DNA of 64,000 bases from Pantoea alhagi (GTDB taxonomy: Bacteria > Pseudomonadota > Gammaproteobacteria > Enterobacterales > Enterobacteriaceae). The translations under genes and the position numbers were made by a program. The notes under the pieces were generated by a model. It saw only the letters and a list, made by a program, of their open reading frames with translations, was not told where the DNA came from and did not search any database. Below, in pieces: positions 27,255 to 37,111 of this stretch. The stretch is from NCBI RefSeq assembly GCF_002101395.1, contig NZ_CP019706.1, positions 1-64,000 on the forward strand. The letters run 5' to 3'. The first letter of the stretch is position 1, and each line of letters starts with the position of its first letter.

Positions 27255-27884
27255 TCAGATTAAAAAAGGATTACTGATACGCTCACGGCCTAAAGTGGAT
27301 ATTGGCCCATGACCAGGAATGAAGGTGATATTATCGCCAAGCGGCAGCAGCTTATTTTTAATGGAATCAATCAGCGCCTGGTGACTACCCTGTGGGAAAT
27401 CTGTACGACCTACGCCGCCGTTAAAAATAACGTCGCCGGATATCAATAACCGCCCGGCACGGTGATAAAAAACAATATGACCGGGTGTATGGCCAGGACA
27501 GTGCAAAACTTCCAACGTCGCATTGCCAACCTGTGCCGTCTCCCCTTCTTCCAGCCAGCGATCGGGCGTAAGCGGCGCGCATTCTGCAAGACCAAACATT
27601 TGACTTTGCGTTGGCAAAGCTTCCAGCCAGAAGGCATCGAGTTTGTGCGGCCCGATAATTTCTACGCCATAATAAGCGGCCAGCTCAGCGGCGGCTCCTA
27701 CATGATCCAGATGACCATGGGTGAGCAATATGGCAGTTATCGTGACCTTCTTCGCTTCAACCTGTTGTTTAATTAATTCCGCATCGCCGCCGGGATCGAC
27801 CAGCGCAGCCTCAAGCGTTTCACTGCACCAAACTAACGAGCAGTTCTGCGCGAATGCCGTTACGGTAATAATATGATAATCCAT
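27255..27884 (-). CDS. gloC: Type II glyoxalase GloC (YcbL)
   Basis: GloC hydrolyses S-lactoylglutathione in methylglyoxal detoxification. The metallo-beta-lactamase metal motif is THGHLDHVG (HxHxDH), followed by HCPGHTPGH, SGDVIFNGGVGR and the terminal PGHGP. At 209 residues it is slightly shorter than E. coli YcbL (215) and ends at RISNPFLI. It lies upstream of the aspC terminator and 39 bases downstream of mepK. Confidence 0.93.
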   Translation of the reverse strand: MDYHIITVTAFAQNCSLVWCSETLEAALVDPGGDAELIKQQVEAKKVTITAILLTHGHLDHVGAAAELAAYYGVEIIGPHKLDAFWLEALPTQSQMFGLAECAPLTPDRWLEEGETAQVGNATLEVLHCPGHTPGHIVFYHRAGRLLISGDVIFNGGVGRTDFPQGSHQALIDSIKNKLLPLGDNITFIPGHGPISTLGRERISNPFLI

Positions 27885-27923
27885 AAAGCTCCATGACCCG
27901 CACAGCTGGCGGGGTTCTCTGCA

Positions 27924-28478
27924 TTACCAGTGGCGCACCGGCCCGGTATCAATATGCACAAAGTTACTACGTGGATAATATCCTACACCACCAGCACGCA
28001 TTTTTAGCGCCGCTTTGCGTATATTGCTCAGAGAAATCCCTTCAATATGAAAATCCATCGCCTGGCCAAGAGTGTGATAACTATGTTTTGCTACCCCACT
28101 GCGCTTACTTTTGCCACGCAGCATATTATTGGTGGCTAAAGAGCGATAACCGGAAATAAGCTGAATGGGTTTACGATTTTCAAGCATTGCCTGTAATCGA
28201 TAAAGCTGATCGAACAGCCTGGGGTCGATATTTTTAACTTTATTTGCCCGATAATCGCGGAAAAAGTGATTCAACCGCGCCAGCTCATCCTGATCGTAAC
28301 TTTGCCCATTAAAAAACTCGGTTTTCAGCGTTTCACCGGTGTGAAGATTGTTCAGCGTAAGGATACGAGGACGAGAAGTCGAAACAGAGGCAAGAGCTGA
28401 GCCTGGAAGTAGCGCAAGCCCTGCTGCCGCACCACCTAAAACCAGCAGCTTACGACGTTGTGGATCAAAATTAGCCAT
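27924..28478 (-). CDS. mepK: Murein endopeptidase MepK (YcbK)
   Basis: MepK is an M15-like periplasmic endopeptidase that cuts 3-3 cross-links in peptidoglycan. The N-terminus carries a twin-arginine signal (QRRKLLVLGGAAAGLALLPG). The zinc-site motifs SYHTLGQAMDFHIEG and VHIDTGP are intact, and the protein ends at the conserved RHW. The 184 residues compare with 182 in E. coli. It follows ldtD on the same strand, which makes functional sense because LdtD forms the 3-3 bonds that MepK cuts. Confidence 0.92.
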   Translation of the reverse strand: MANFDPQRRKLLVLGGAAAGLALLPGSALASVSTSRPRILTLNNLHTGETLKTEFFNGQSYDQDELARLNHFFRDYRANKVKNIDPRLFDQLYRLQAMLENRKPIQLISGYRSLATNNMLRGKSKRSGVAKHSYHTLGQAMDFHIEGISLSNIRKAALKMRAGGVGYYPRSNFVHIDTGPVRHW

Positions 28479-28611
28479 AAATTGCGTTTACCTGAGAAAA
28501 GAAAGCGAACCGTGCAAAAAGTACACAAGCCCGCACCTTAACCGCCACTCCGGATGACGTCAAGGTAGTAAACGGCAGTAATGTGAGGATAAACGAAAAT
28601 GCAGGCGATAA

Positions 28612-28641
28612 CCCGACTGCCAGAAATAACCGACAGTCGGG
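28612..28641 (-). terminator. Hairpin downstream of ldtD
   Basis: CCCGACTG / CAGTCGGG forms an eight-base-pair stem 22 bases past the ldtD stop. The following T-content is weak, so termination may be incomplete. Confidence 0.5.
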
Positions 28642-28663
28642 AAAAAGTTTACTGAATCAATAA

Positions 28664-30469
28664 TTAAAGCAGGAGTTGGCCCGCCTGTGCCAGAATACGC
28701 GTGCCTGACTGCGCAGGGGTATCGTAATTGTAAATATCTGTGCGGAACTGTGTCTTACCGTCATCCGATACCCAGGCTGTGAGATAAAAGAGATTTACCG
28801 GGACATGATGGCGAACAGGAACATAACGCGTATCGCCCTGCTGTAAACTACTGGATATACGCGCCTTATCCCAGCCTGCATTCTGCAGCAGCAAATTGGC
28901 TAATTCCGAAGCCTTATTTACCCGCACGCAGCCAGAACTCAGCGCGCGAATATCTTTCTGGAAAAGATTATGGTTTGGCGTGTCATGCAAATAGATAGCA
29001 TCAGAGCTGGGCATATTAAATTTAAAACGTCCCAGCGAATTATGAGCGCCAGGTGCCTGACGTATGCGATAGGGGAATGTGGCCGCTGAGACCATACTCC
29101 AGTCAATCATGCTGGGATCGATAACCTCCGCATCATTACTCCAGCCGGAAAGCAAGGTATAGCCGTGCTGATAAAGATAAGAGGGATCGCGTTTAACTTT
29201 GGGAATAATATCCTGTCGTACCAGTGTAGTAGGCACATTCCATGGCGGATTTAGCACCACATTATTTAAAGCGCTGCGCATCAGCGGCGTTTTACGGTCG
29301 GGACGCCCTACAATCACGCGGGACGATAAGATTTCATTGCCGTCCGCGTAATAGACCAGCGAATAGTTGGCGATATTCACCATGATGCCATTACGCATAT
29401 CATCCGGCAGCAGGCGCAAACGCTGGATGTTCAGCGCCAGCAGCGAGGCTCGCAGCTGCGGCGACACATTAAGCCATTCGCGCGTGCGCGGACCAATTGC
29501 CCCGTCGGCTTGCAGACCCTGCCAACGCTGAAAGCGCTTTACCGCCTCAATCAGTGTGGGACCATAAATATTGTCGTTTGTCGCCACCGGTTGTGAAGAG
29601 GTGACATTGCCTGGCGCATCTGGCGTGGACGCTGGCATATCAGCCACAGGTGTTGCAGAAGGGCTTACCACAGCCAGACGATCGCTCTGTGAGGGATTGG
29701 CTGCTTCCGCATCCTCATTCGGCGCTGGCGCGTCATCCTGTGTCGACAGCATGCCGGTACGCTGCAGGATCTCCTTTAACGCCGGAACATCATCGCTGAT
29801 CTGCCCGGGACGCAGCGTCTGTTTATCTTTCAGCTGCGGCCAGGGATGGTTATCCGCCAGTAACTGCTTCAGCGCATTATGCATTGGGGTATATTGAGGA
29901 TGCTGCGGAACTAACGAATTTACGAAGTGGGTCAACTGCCCGGCGTCAACCGCCGCCAGCCACTGGTTAGTAACCGAAAGCGGCGGCAGCGCCATTTTGT
30001 AAGGCACGCGGCTATAGAGCCAGCTTTCACCCTGCTTCGGCACGTTAGCAACAAATTGCAGGTAACCCAGCATTGCGTCCGATAAAACAATATCGCGCGC
30101 CATACCGGTGATCTCAGGATCGGTTAATAGCTCTACCCAGCGGGTAAACTGCGGCTGAACCCCGGAAATTGCCACTTCCGCCAGCTGCTGCTGGAAGTGC
30201 TGCACCGCTTCTTTTTCCTGCCAGACAGGCTGCATCTGGCGGGCAGCGTATAAAGATGCCAGCGAGCCGGTGTAAAAAGGCTTAACGCCCTGTGGCAATG
30301 CGGCCAACATTTGCTGTTGTCCTGCAGCCGCGCTCATGGATTCACCGGCTCTTTCTACCGGCACGGCCGTAATAATTGCCGCCGCAGCGGTTGATATCTG
30401 TACCAGGCTGATTGCAACTGCCCAAGCCAGCGTTGTTTTCTTCAGTGCTTGATATTTTGCCAGCAACAT
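28664..30469 (-). CDS. ldtD: L,D-transpeptidase LdtD (YcbB)
   Basis: LdtD forms meso-DAP to meso-DAP (3-3) cross-links in peptidoglycan and is beta-lactam tolerant. A hydrophobic N-terminal segment (LAWAVAISLVQISTAAAAI) acts as signal. A scaffold domain precedes a peptidoglycan-binding-like segment (LIEAVKRFQRWQGLQADGAIGPRTREWL), and the YkuD catalytic domain has YLHDTPNHNLF and SSGCVRVNKA with the nucleophilic cysteine. The start at 30469, after a run of G that can act as Shine-Dalgarno, gives 601 residues; a longer in-frame version would overlap the mukB terminator hairpin. The linker near the middle is rich in Pro, Ala, Ser and Asp and differs from E. coli. Confidence 0.93.
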   Translation of the reverse strand: MLLAKYQALKKTTLAWAVAISLVQISTAAAAIITAVPVERAGESMSAAAGQQQMLAALPQGVKPFYTGSLASLYAARQMQPVWQEKEAVQHFQQQLAEVAISGVQPQFTRWVELLTDPEITGMARDIVLSDAMLGYLQFVANVPKQGESWLYSRVPYKMALPPLSVTNQWLAAVDAGQLTHFVNSLVPQHPQYTPMHNALKQLLADNHPWPQLKDKQTLRPGQISDDVPALKEILQRTGMLSTQDDAPAPNEDAEAANPSQSDRLAVVSPSATPVADMPASTPDAPGNVTSSQPVATNDNIYGPTLIEAVKRFQRWQGLQADGAIGPRTREWLNVSPQLRASLLALNIQRLRLLPDDMRNGIMVNIANYSLVYYADGNEILSSRVIVGRPDRKTPLMRSALNNVVLNPPWNVPTTLVRQDIIPKVKRDPSYLYQHGYTLLSGWSNDAEVIDPSMIDWSMVSAATFPYRIRQAPGAHNSLGRFKFNMPSSDAIYLHDTPNHNLFQKDIRALSSGCVRVNKASELANLLLQNAGWDKARISSSLQQGDTRYVPVRHHVPVNLFYLTAWVSDDGKTQFRTDIYNYDTPAQSGTRILAQAGQLLL

Positions 30470-30546
30470 CCTTGCCCCCTGCCTGCTTTGGTCCGAGGTT
30501 AATACACTCTCAGGACTGTTAATTATTATAATAAGTATATAAACGA

Positions 30547-30582
30547 ACAACGGCATTTGTCTCAAAGAGCAAATGCCGTTGT
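30547..30582 (-). terminator. mukB terminator
   Basis: A 13-base-pair perfect stem (ACAACGGCATTTG / CAAATGCCGTTGT) with a ten-base loop lies 35 bases past the mukB stop. Confidence 0.7.
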
Positions 30583-30616
30583 TTAGATTAAACGCGAGGC
30601 AACCGTTTTACTACAT

Positions 30617-33600
30617 TTATACCTGCGTTTTTTCATCCTCCGACTGGTCCTGCTCCGCCCGAGATATCGTCGCGCCTGGCAGCGGATCGGCAGAGAAACC
30701 TCTCAGGCCAACCACATGCACATGTTCCGTATTGTTGAAAACCTTACGCACCAGTTTATAGGTGGTGCCTTTTTCCGGGCTGATGTTTTCCGGGGCGGCG
30801 ATAATCAACTGCATCTCCAGACGTTCGCAAAGTTCAAACAGTGTCGCGATTGATTTGGCATCAAGGCGTGCGGCCTCATCAAGGAACAACAAGCGACACG
30901 GGCTGATATCTTTGCCGCGCAGACGACGCGCCTCTTCTTCCCAGCTCTGGACGACCATAACCAGAATTGACATCCCGGTACCGATCGCTTCACCGGTTGA
31001 CAGCGCGCCGCTTTCAGCACGCAGCCAGCCATCCGAACCACGGTTAACCTCAACTTCCATTTCCAGATAGTTGCGATAATCCAGTAGCTCTTCGCCGATG
31101 GTTTGCGCCGTGCGCTGTCCCATATCGATCTGTGGATTGAGTCGCTGCCAGAGTTTGGCCAGCGCCTCGGAGAAGGTCAGCCGGTTGCTGTTAAACAGAT
31201 CCTGATGCTGCTCATGCTGTTCAGAGAGGACATCCAGCAGCGTCGCATGGCTTTCGCGCACGTTAACATTCAGGCGCACGCTACGCACCTGACCAAAGCT
31301 CACGCTTTGCAGGCCCTGGTTAAGCTGGCGAATACGGTTCTGTTCACGCTGAATCGTCTTACGAATAATATTGGCTACGCTACGCGAACTGATCGCCAGC
31401 ATCTGTTCACGCGCGGTCAACTCTTCAGTCAGACGGCTAAGCTCAATTTCCATCTGCTCGATCGCTTCAACCGGATCGTCGGTACGAATAATATCCTGGC
31501 GGATACGCTCGCGCAGATGCTGATAAACGGCAATAAAGAACTGAATTTTACGCTCAGGACGTTTTGGATCTTCAGAAAGACGCAGCACGTCTCGCAGATG
31601 TTCATTATCGGCAACCGCCAGACGCAGCGCGCCCAGCGCTTTATCCGACATTGAGCGCAGCTCATCGCCGCCCAGATAGGCCAGTTCACGGCGATGCAGA
31701 CGTCGCTCAACGCCGTTATCTTTCACCATGCGCATCACCGCGCACCAACCCGCTTTGGCGCTGACCACCTGCTCACGGCTGATATGGTAATCGCGCTCCA
31801 GACGACGCAGTTTTTTCTGCAGGCCGTCCATTTCCGCTTCACAGAACGTTAGCTGTTTTTCCAGCTGGTTGCGCCGCGAACGGTTATGGCTAAGGGCATT
31901 GTGCAGCTCATCACGACGGATTCTGGCGCGCTCTTCGGCGCTGGTATCTGCCTGGACGCCAATATCCTGCATCTCCTGCTGCAGCTCTTTCAGCATATCG
32001 CGCTTGGCATCCCAGGCGCTTTTTAACGAGGCCAGAACCTGCGAATACTGCGTTAGCCTGGCCTGATGCTCGCGCAACTGCTCACGCGCTCGCGCACGTT
32101 CCGCTTCCGCCTGCTCCAGACGCTGACGCAGTTTTTCATTCAGATCGCTGGTTCCGGTAAGCATACCGGCAGAGTCTGCATAGCCGAAATGGGCGCGGCG
32201 CTGTACTACCTCGGTAATAGCAAACGCCTGCTGGCGCGCTTCACGCTGCGTCTGCTGCGCCTGCTGATAGTCTGCTTTTAACTGCTCATGCTGTTGGGGA
32301 TCGCTCTGCAGCACCGACAGCAGCGGCTCCAGGCGAGCCAGATGATTGCCATGCTGTTGTACAAAGCGCGCCGCCTCCTGCGCTTCACTCATCAGTTCAC
32401 GCAGTTCTTCACAGCGATCCGCCAGCGTCTCATCAAGCAGCAGATTTACACGCGGTAACAGGCGGTTCAGCTGTGCAACGCCCTCTTTGGCCTGTTCAAA
32501 CTGCTGGCGCTGCTGCTGATTTTCGCTTTCGTGCGCATTGAGGGCGCGTTCGATTTCACTACGGCGCGCATTAAGCTGACGGATTTGCGCTTCAGGATCC
32601 TCTTCGAAAGCCACCGCCAGGTGACTGCCGATAAAGCGGCTAAAGGATTGATGCAAACGCTGGGTTTTCTGCACGTCAAAAGAGAGTGTGGCGTAGGTTT
32701 CTGCCAGCTGTTCGCGTTCGGCATGCAGCAGTTCCAGCTGCTTTTCACGAGCGGCGCGACCAAACAGCGGCACTTTAGGAAAACGCGAATAACGCCACTG
32801 ACGCTCTGCCACCTTGACCACGACGGCTTTTTCCAGCTCTTCCGTGCTGAAAACGCTGTCGTCAAAGGATTGCGGATCCCCTTCGATCAGGTAGAGATCT
32901 TCCGGGCACTCTTCCAGGCCATCCAGCTGCTCGCGTACCAGCGAGAGATCAGGCACCACGATGGCATGACGCGACGGGCCATACAACGCCGAGAAGTAAG
33001 GCGCATCTTCCAGGGTGACATCATCATAGATTTCCGACAGCAATACGCCGCCGAAACGCTCGGCCAGGGCGTTCAGCCGCGGATCTTCAGAACCGCCGGG
33101 CTGGCTCAAGCGCTCAATCTGCTGCTCCGCTTCACGCTTACGCGCCGCCACCTCATCGCGCTCGACTGTGGTTTCACGCTCGCGCTCCAGCAGCTGCTGC
33201 ATAAACTCGGTAACCTGCTGGCTGTTTTCCAGCGGCTGCCCGGTCTGTTCGCTAAGCTGAGTCAGGATCTCCTGCGCTGCCAGCCAGTGTGGCGCACGCG
33301 CCGTCAGCTGGCTGATGCGTTCACGCAGCTGTTCCAGCTCCTGGCGCATCATCATGCGCTGCTCGCCGGCATCGGCTACGCTCTGCGACAGCTGTTCAAT
33401 ACGCGCTTCCAGCTCATGCTGCAGCGCCTCCAGCTCATGCGCCTCATACTGCTGGCCCTGACGCTTGCAAAATTCGTTCAGCAAACGCTCCGCTTCATAC
33501 TGCTCGCGCAAGCGCTGTTCCATTTCCGATAAGCGCATCCGCAACGATGGCAACTGCTCAGCCTGATGACGCTGGTTAGCCGCATCGCGCAGCAGTTCCC

Positions 33601-35095
33601 GTGCGGTTTGCCAGGCTTCACTACGACTGACCGGCCCGGCAATTTTGCAAACCAGTTCAAAGGCCTGCTCGAACTGACTGTGCGCCGCTTCGGCCACGCT
33701 CATTTTCTGCTCAAGCATCAGCAGATTTTCCGTGGCTTCCTGCTCACGCGCCTGGAAGGTTTCCTGCCAGCTTTCCGCATTATCGATGGTGAGTTCAGGC
33801 AGACGGCAAATTTCCTGCGCGCGTTGTAACGCCTGCAGCGCTTGCTGGTACTGAATCGCACGCGTTTGCTGGACATCCAGCGCCTGCTGGTAGTCTGCCA
33901 GCTGGCTTTTCAGCTCATCAACTTCCAGCTCGGCCGCTTCCCGACGCGCTTCTTTCTCTTCCTGCACTTCACGCGCTTCGGCCACTACCTCATTCTGCTC
34001 TTCCAGACGGTAGGTTAGCTCATCAATATCGGCTTCGTAACGTTCGATTTTTTCCTGTTGGCGCACCGCCGTCTGCACCAGATTCAGGTGATCGCTGGCT
34101 GCCTGATAATCGGTTTCCAGGTCGCTTTCAGCAGCGCTGTGCTCCGCCAGCTCACGCGCCATTTCCACATGACGATACTGTTCAGCGGCCAGCTGTTTAC
34201 GGCTGGCAAAAAGATCATTACGCAGCACCAGCGCGCCATCCAGATGGATGCGGCGTTCATTGGCGTGACGCATATAATCCGCCGCCACATAATTGGTGGC
34301 TTCAGAAATCAGGTGCTTAAACAGGTCGCGATCGGACTGAGTAACGCGAATCGCTTCCAGCGTCATGCGGTTTTCCCGCAGCGCCGCTTCCATATCCTGA
34401 AACGCTTTACGCACGCCGCTGTTTTCCGGCAGCAGATAATCGCGCAGCGAACGGGTGATGGCGCTGGAGATCCCGCCATACAGCGAAGCCTCAATCAGAC
34501 GATAAAACTTGCTGCGATCGCTGGCGGAGCGCAGGCGACGCGCCACAATGCCCAGTTCAAACATCAGGCTGTGGTAATCGGTAATGGAGTTGTACTGTTT
34601 AAACTGCACCCCTTCCATTGCCTCAACGCGATCTTTCAGCTCGTTCAGCGGCAGGACGCGCGCCTGACGTGTGCCAACCGTTTCTGTAAGCATCTCAGTG
34701 GGATGCATAGCGGTGGGCAGACCGTGAATACTAAATGGACGGATATCCACTTTTTTATCACGTCCGGCAACCTGCTGCAGACGCACCCCGACCACCACGC
34801 GCTGGTGACGTGAATTGACTACGTCCAGTACGGAGTAGCAGACGCCCGGACGCAGCTTACCGTGCAGACCTTTGTCACGCGATCCGCTGGTAGAGCCCGC
34901 CTCGGTGGTATTACGGAAATGAAGCAGCGTCAGATCGGGGATCATCGCCGTAATAAAAGCCGCCATGGTGGTGGATTTACCGGCGCCGTTTCCGCCTGAA
35001 AGCGTGGTGACCAGGTTATCAAGCTCAAAAGTACGCGCAAAAAAACCGTTCCAGTTAATCAGCGTGAGCGAGCGAAACTTTCCGCGTTCAATCAT
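30617..35095 (-). CDS. mukB: SMC-like chromosome partition protein MukB
   Basis: MukB is the SMC-like ATPase of the MukBEF condensin; MatP displaces it from the Ter region in E. coli. The 1492-residue protein (E. coli 1486) has a head with Walker A GGNGAGKST (34-42), two very long coiled-coil arms (roughly 330-640 and 830-1100), a central hinge, and the C-terminal head half with LSTGEAIGTG and Walker B LLFLDEAARLD. The start overlaps the mukE stop by four bases. It is the last gene of cmoM-mukF-mukE-mukB. Confidence 0.98.
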   Translation of the reverse strand: MIERGKFRSLTLINWNGFFARTFELDNLVTTLSGGNGAGKSTTMAAFITAMIPDLTLLHFRNTTEAGSTSGSRDKGLHGKLRPGVCYSVLDVVNSRHQRVVVGVRLQQVAGRDKKVDIRPFSIHGLPTAMHPTEMLTETVGTRQARVLPLNELKDRVEAMEGVQFKQYNSITDYHSLMFELGIVARRLRSASDRSKFYRLIEASLYGGISSAITRSLRDYLLPENSGVRKAFQDMEAALRENRMTLEAIRVTQSDRDLFKHLISEATNYVAADYMRHANERRIHLDGALVLRNDLFASRKQLAAEQYRHVEMARELAEHSAAESDLETDYQAASDHLNLVQTAVRQQEKIERYEADIDELTYRLEEQNEVVAEAREVQEEKEARREAAELEVDELKSQLADYQQALDVQQTRAIQYQQALQALQRAQEICRLPELTIDNAESWQETFQAREQEATENLLMLEQKMSVAEAAHSQFEQAFELVCKIAGPVSRSEAWQTARELLRDAANQRHQAEQLPSLRMRLSEMEQRLREQYEAERLLNEFCKRQGQQYEAHELEALQHELEARIEQLSQSVADAGEQRMMMRQELEQLRERISQLTARAPHWLAAQEILTQLSEQTGQPLENSQQVTEFMQQLLERERETTVERDEVAARKREAEQQIERLSQPGGSEDPRLNALAERFGGVLLSEIYDDVTLEDAPYFSALYGPSRHAIVVPDLSLVREQLDGLEECPEDLYLIEGDPQSFDDSVFSTEELEKAVVVKVAERQWRYSRFPKVPLFGRAAREKQLELLHAEREQLAETYATLSFDVQKTQRLHQSFSRFIGSHLAVAFEEDPEAQIRQLNARRSEIERALNAHESENQQQRQQFEQAKEGVAQLNRLLPRVNLLLDETLADRCEELRELMSEAQEAARFVQQHGNHLARLEPLLSVLQSDPQQHEQLKADYQQAQQTQREARQQAFAITEVVQRRAHFGYADSAGMLTGTSDLNEKLRQRLEQAEAERARAREQLREHQARLTQYSQVLASLKSAWDAKRDMLKELQQEMQDIGVQADTSAEERARIRRDELHNALSHNRSRRNQLEKQLTFCEAEMDGLQKKLRRLERDYHISREQVVSAKAGWCAVMRMVKDNGVERRLHRRELAYLGGDELRSMSDKALGALRLAVADNEHLRDVLRLSEDPKRPERKIQFFIAVYQHLRERIRQDIIRTDDPVEAIEQMEIELSRLTEELTAREQMLAISSRSVANIIRKTIQREQNRIRQLNQGLQSVSFGQVRSVRLNVNVRESHATLLDVLSEQHEQHQDLFNSNRLTFSEALAKLWQRLNPQIDMGQRTAQTIGEELLDYRNYLEMEVEVNRGSDGWLRAESGALSTGEAIGTGMSILVMVVQSWEEEARRLRGKDISPCRLLFLDEAARLDAKSIATLFELCERLEMQLIIAAPENISPEKGTTYKLVRKVFNNTEHVHVVGLRGFSADPLPGATISRAEQDQSEDEKTQV

Positions 35096-35808
35096 TCCTC
35101 TTCATCCTCCGCCATGTCTGCCTGGCGCTGCTGGCTATCCGCTTCTTCTTCGCTGTTTTCCGTGGTTTCCAGCGTCATGGCTTCGCCGGTGCGAATCATA
35201 CGCAGCTGTGCTTCGCGCGGGTCGTCGCCGCTGCGAACATCGGCGCCAAAGCGAAAAACAGATTCCATAATGCGAAATTTACTGCTGTCGTTGCCCATGA
35301 ACCACACCATGCCAAGACGGCGCAGGCGATTAAGCGACGCGCGCATTTTTTCTTGCAGCTTCTGACGATCGAGATCCGACCCGGTGGAACGCTGATTCAC
35401 AACCTTTAGCAGCTTCCCTTCATCCGCCAGGCTCACCAGTTCGTCATAGAGTTCCTGCTGGGTAAAAATCCCCTCGTTCGCCAGGCGTTCCGGGCTGAGA
35501 TAGAGATAACAGAGAATTTTTCCCACCAGCATATCCAGTTCAGAAAGTACTGAACGTGGGATCAGCGTGGTAGATCGCGGACGTAAATAGAAAAAACCTT
35601 CCGGCGCGCGCACCAGCTCAACGTTATAGCGCGCATAAAACTCTTCAAGGTATTCCTGGTAATCCATTAAAAAGGCATGGTTGTCCAGCTCTTCAATGCC
35701 GATATGTCGTCCCGCACGCAGCTGGCTGTCCAGCGCGGGAAAAAGCGGATTGGCCAGTGCCTGAGCCATTTTAACTGGCATCACTTGTTCAATATTTGTC
35801 GATGACAT
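35092..35808 (-). CDS. mukE: Chromosome partition protein MukE
   Basis: MukE joins the MukF kleisin to form the regulatory part of MukBEF. The start MSSTNIEQVMPVKMAQALANP aligns with E. coli MukE and gives 238 residues (E. coli 234). LEEFYARYNVELVRAPEGFFYLRPRS and SVLSELDMLVGKILCYLYLSPERL are near-identical to E. coli. The C-terminal 20 residues are very acidic (ending MAEDEEE) and less conserved. The start lies inside mukF, overlapping it by 20 bases. Confidence 0.95.
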   Translation of the reverse strand: MSSTNIEQVMPVKMAQALANPLFPALDSQLRAGRHIGIEELDNHAFLMDYQEYLEEFYARYNVELVRAPEGFFYLRPRSTTLIPRSVLSELDMLVGKILCYLYLSPERLANEGIFTQQELYDELVSLADEGKLLKVVNQRSTGSDLDRQKLQEKMRASLNRLRRLGMVWFMGNDSSKFRIMESVFRFGADVRSGDDPREAQLRMIRTGEAMTLETTENSEEEADSQQRQADMAEDEEE

Positions 35809-37111
35809 GTGCCTGCACCTTGGCTCCGTAATCATTAATGGGCTGCCATTGCGCCGGCAACCCGGAAAAATCAGCTTCCGCCACGCCTAAACGCACCGCC
35901 TGGTCGACGACAATGCGCGCCACGTCAAAATGACGGGCCCGTGGGTACTGCGCCAGATAATCCCGCATGACCTCACCGAGGTTAAGCGGTCTGTTTTCCG
36001 TTTTGTAAATCTGCAGCGCTTCTTCAATCATCGCTGCAAGCTGCTCACGGATTTCATTAAATTCTTCATACTCCAGTTCCGAAGGCAGCTCGCCGGTGAC
36101 CTCTTCGTCACGCAATGTCAGCTCTTCGTCACGCATATCAAACAGGCGATCGGCATTGGCATAGGTCAGCGCCCAAGGCTGATCAAAATAGTTCTGCACC
36201 GACTGACGCAAGCGCTGCGCAAAGACGCGGTTTTTATCCATATCGATAGCGGTACGGATAAACTTATGGACGTGACGGTCATAGCCGATCCACAGGTCAA
36301 TCGCCTGCTGGCCCCAGCTAATAATACGATCGAGTTTATTCTGCAGATCGAACACCAGCTTATCGACAAAACCAAGATCCGGGCTGCTGAGTGTGGCATC
36401 CTGAATGCGCAGCAGATTGGCCTGCAGTTTATCGCCCGCGGCTTCCAGCGTATCCTGCAGTTCGCGCAGCGTACCAGACGTTTCCGAGAGCAGCAGTTCA
36501 CAACTGGAGATGGCGGCGCGCCAGTCCTGATTTAGCAGCGCAGCGATATCGTTTTTAACCGACTGCTGTTGCTCATCCATCAGGCGCTGGGTTAAATCGA
36601 TGCTGTCGAAAATCTCCGCCACCGAGTATTTCAGCGGCGCGAAAACGTTGCGGTGCCAGTGAAACTCGTCGCCATCCTCTTCCGCTGCATCCGCCGCCCG
36701 CTTCAGCTCCTGGGCAACAATCGAAAGCTGCATAGAGAGACGCAGAGTAGAAAATTCACGCTGGCGGATATAATAATCGGTAATACCGATCGCCAGCGGC
36801 GTCAGACGATAGATAGCGTTGCCATCCGCCAGTTCGCTGGTAAAGCGATTAAGCAGGCGCTGGCGCACCATATCGTTTATCGCATTATTGGCGCGTACCA
36901 CCACGGTTTCATGGCTTTGCTCAAAGGCGTTACTGACGTGACGAAACGCATCGATCAATTCGCCCTCGCTCATTTCCCCATCCATGCGTTCGCTGTTTAG
37001 CGTGGCGATAGCCAGCAGAAACGCCAGACGTTCGGTGGGTAACGAAACGGAAAAATCGTTTTTCCGCGCCCAGGAGACCAGCTCCGGGACAGTCTGGGAA
37101 AAATCACTCAT
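35789..37111 (-). CDS. mukF: Kleisin MukF
   Basis: MukF is the kleisin that bridges MukB heads and carries the MukE dimers. The start MSDFSQTVPELVSWARKND at 37111 gives 440 residues, the E. coli length. An N-terminal winged-helix dimerisation region is followed by helical segments (LSMQLSIVAQELKRAADAAEEDGDEF) and the C-terminal winged helix (YPRARHFDVARIVVDQAVRLG). It overlaps cmoM by four bases and mukE by 20. A longer in-frame version would extend into cmoM. Confidence 0.96.
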   Translation of the reverse strand: MSDFSQTVPELVSWARKNDFSVSLPTERLAFLLAIATLNSERMDGEMSEGELIDAFRHVSNAFEQSHETVVVRANNAINDMVRQRLLNRFTSELADGNAIYRLTPLAIGITDYYIRQREFSTLRLSMQLSIVAQELKRAADAAEEDGDEFHWHRNVFAPLKYSVAEIFDSIDLTQRLMDEQQQSVKNDIAALLNQDWRAAISSCELLLSETSGTLRELQDTLEAAGDKLQANLLRIQDATLSSPDLGFVDKLVFDLQNKLDRIISWGQQAIDLWIGYDRHVHKFIRTAIDMDKNRVFAQRLRQSVQNYFDQPWALTYANADRLFDMRDEELTLRDEEVTGELPSELEYEEFNEIREQLAAMIEEALQIYKTENRPLNLGEVMRDYLAQYPRARHFDVARIVVDQAVRLGVAEADFSGLPAQWQPINDYGAKVQAHVIDKY

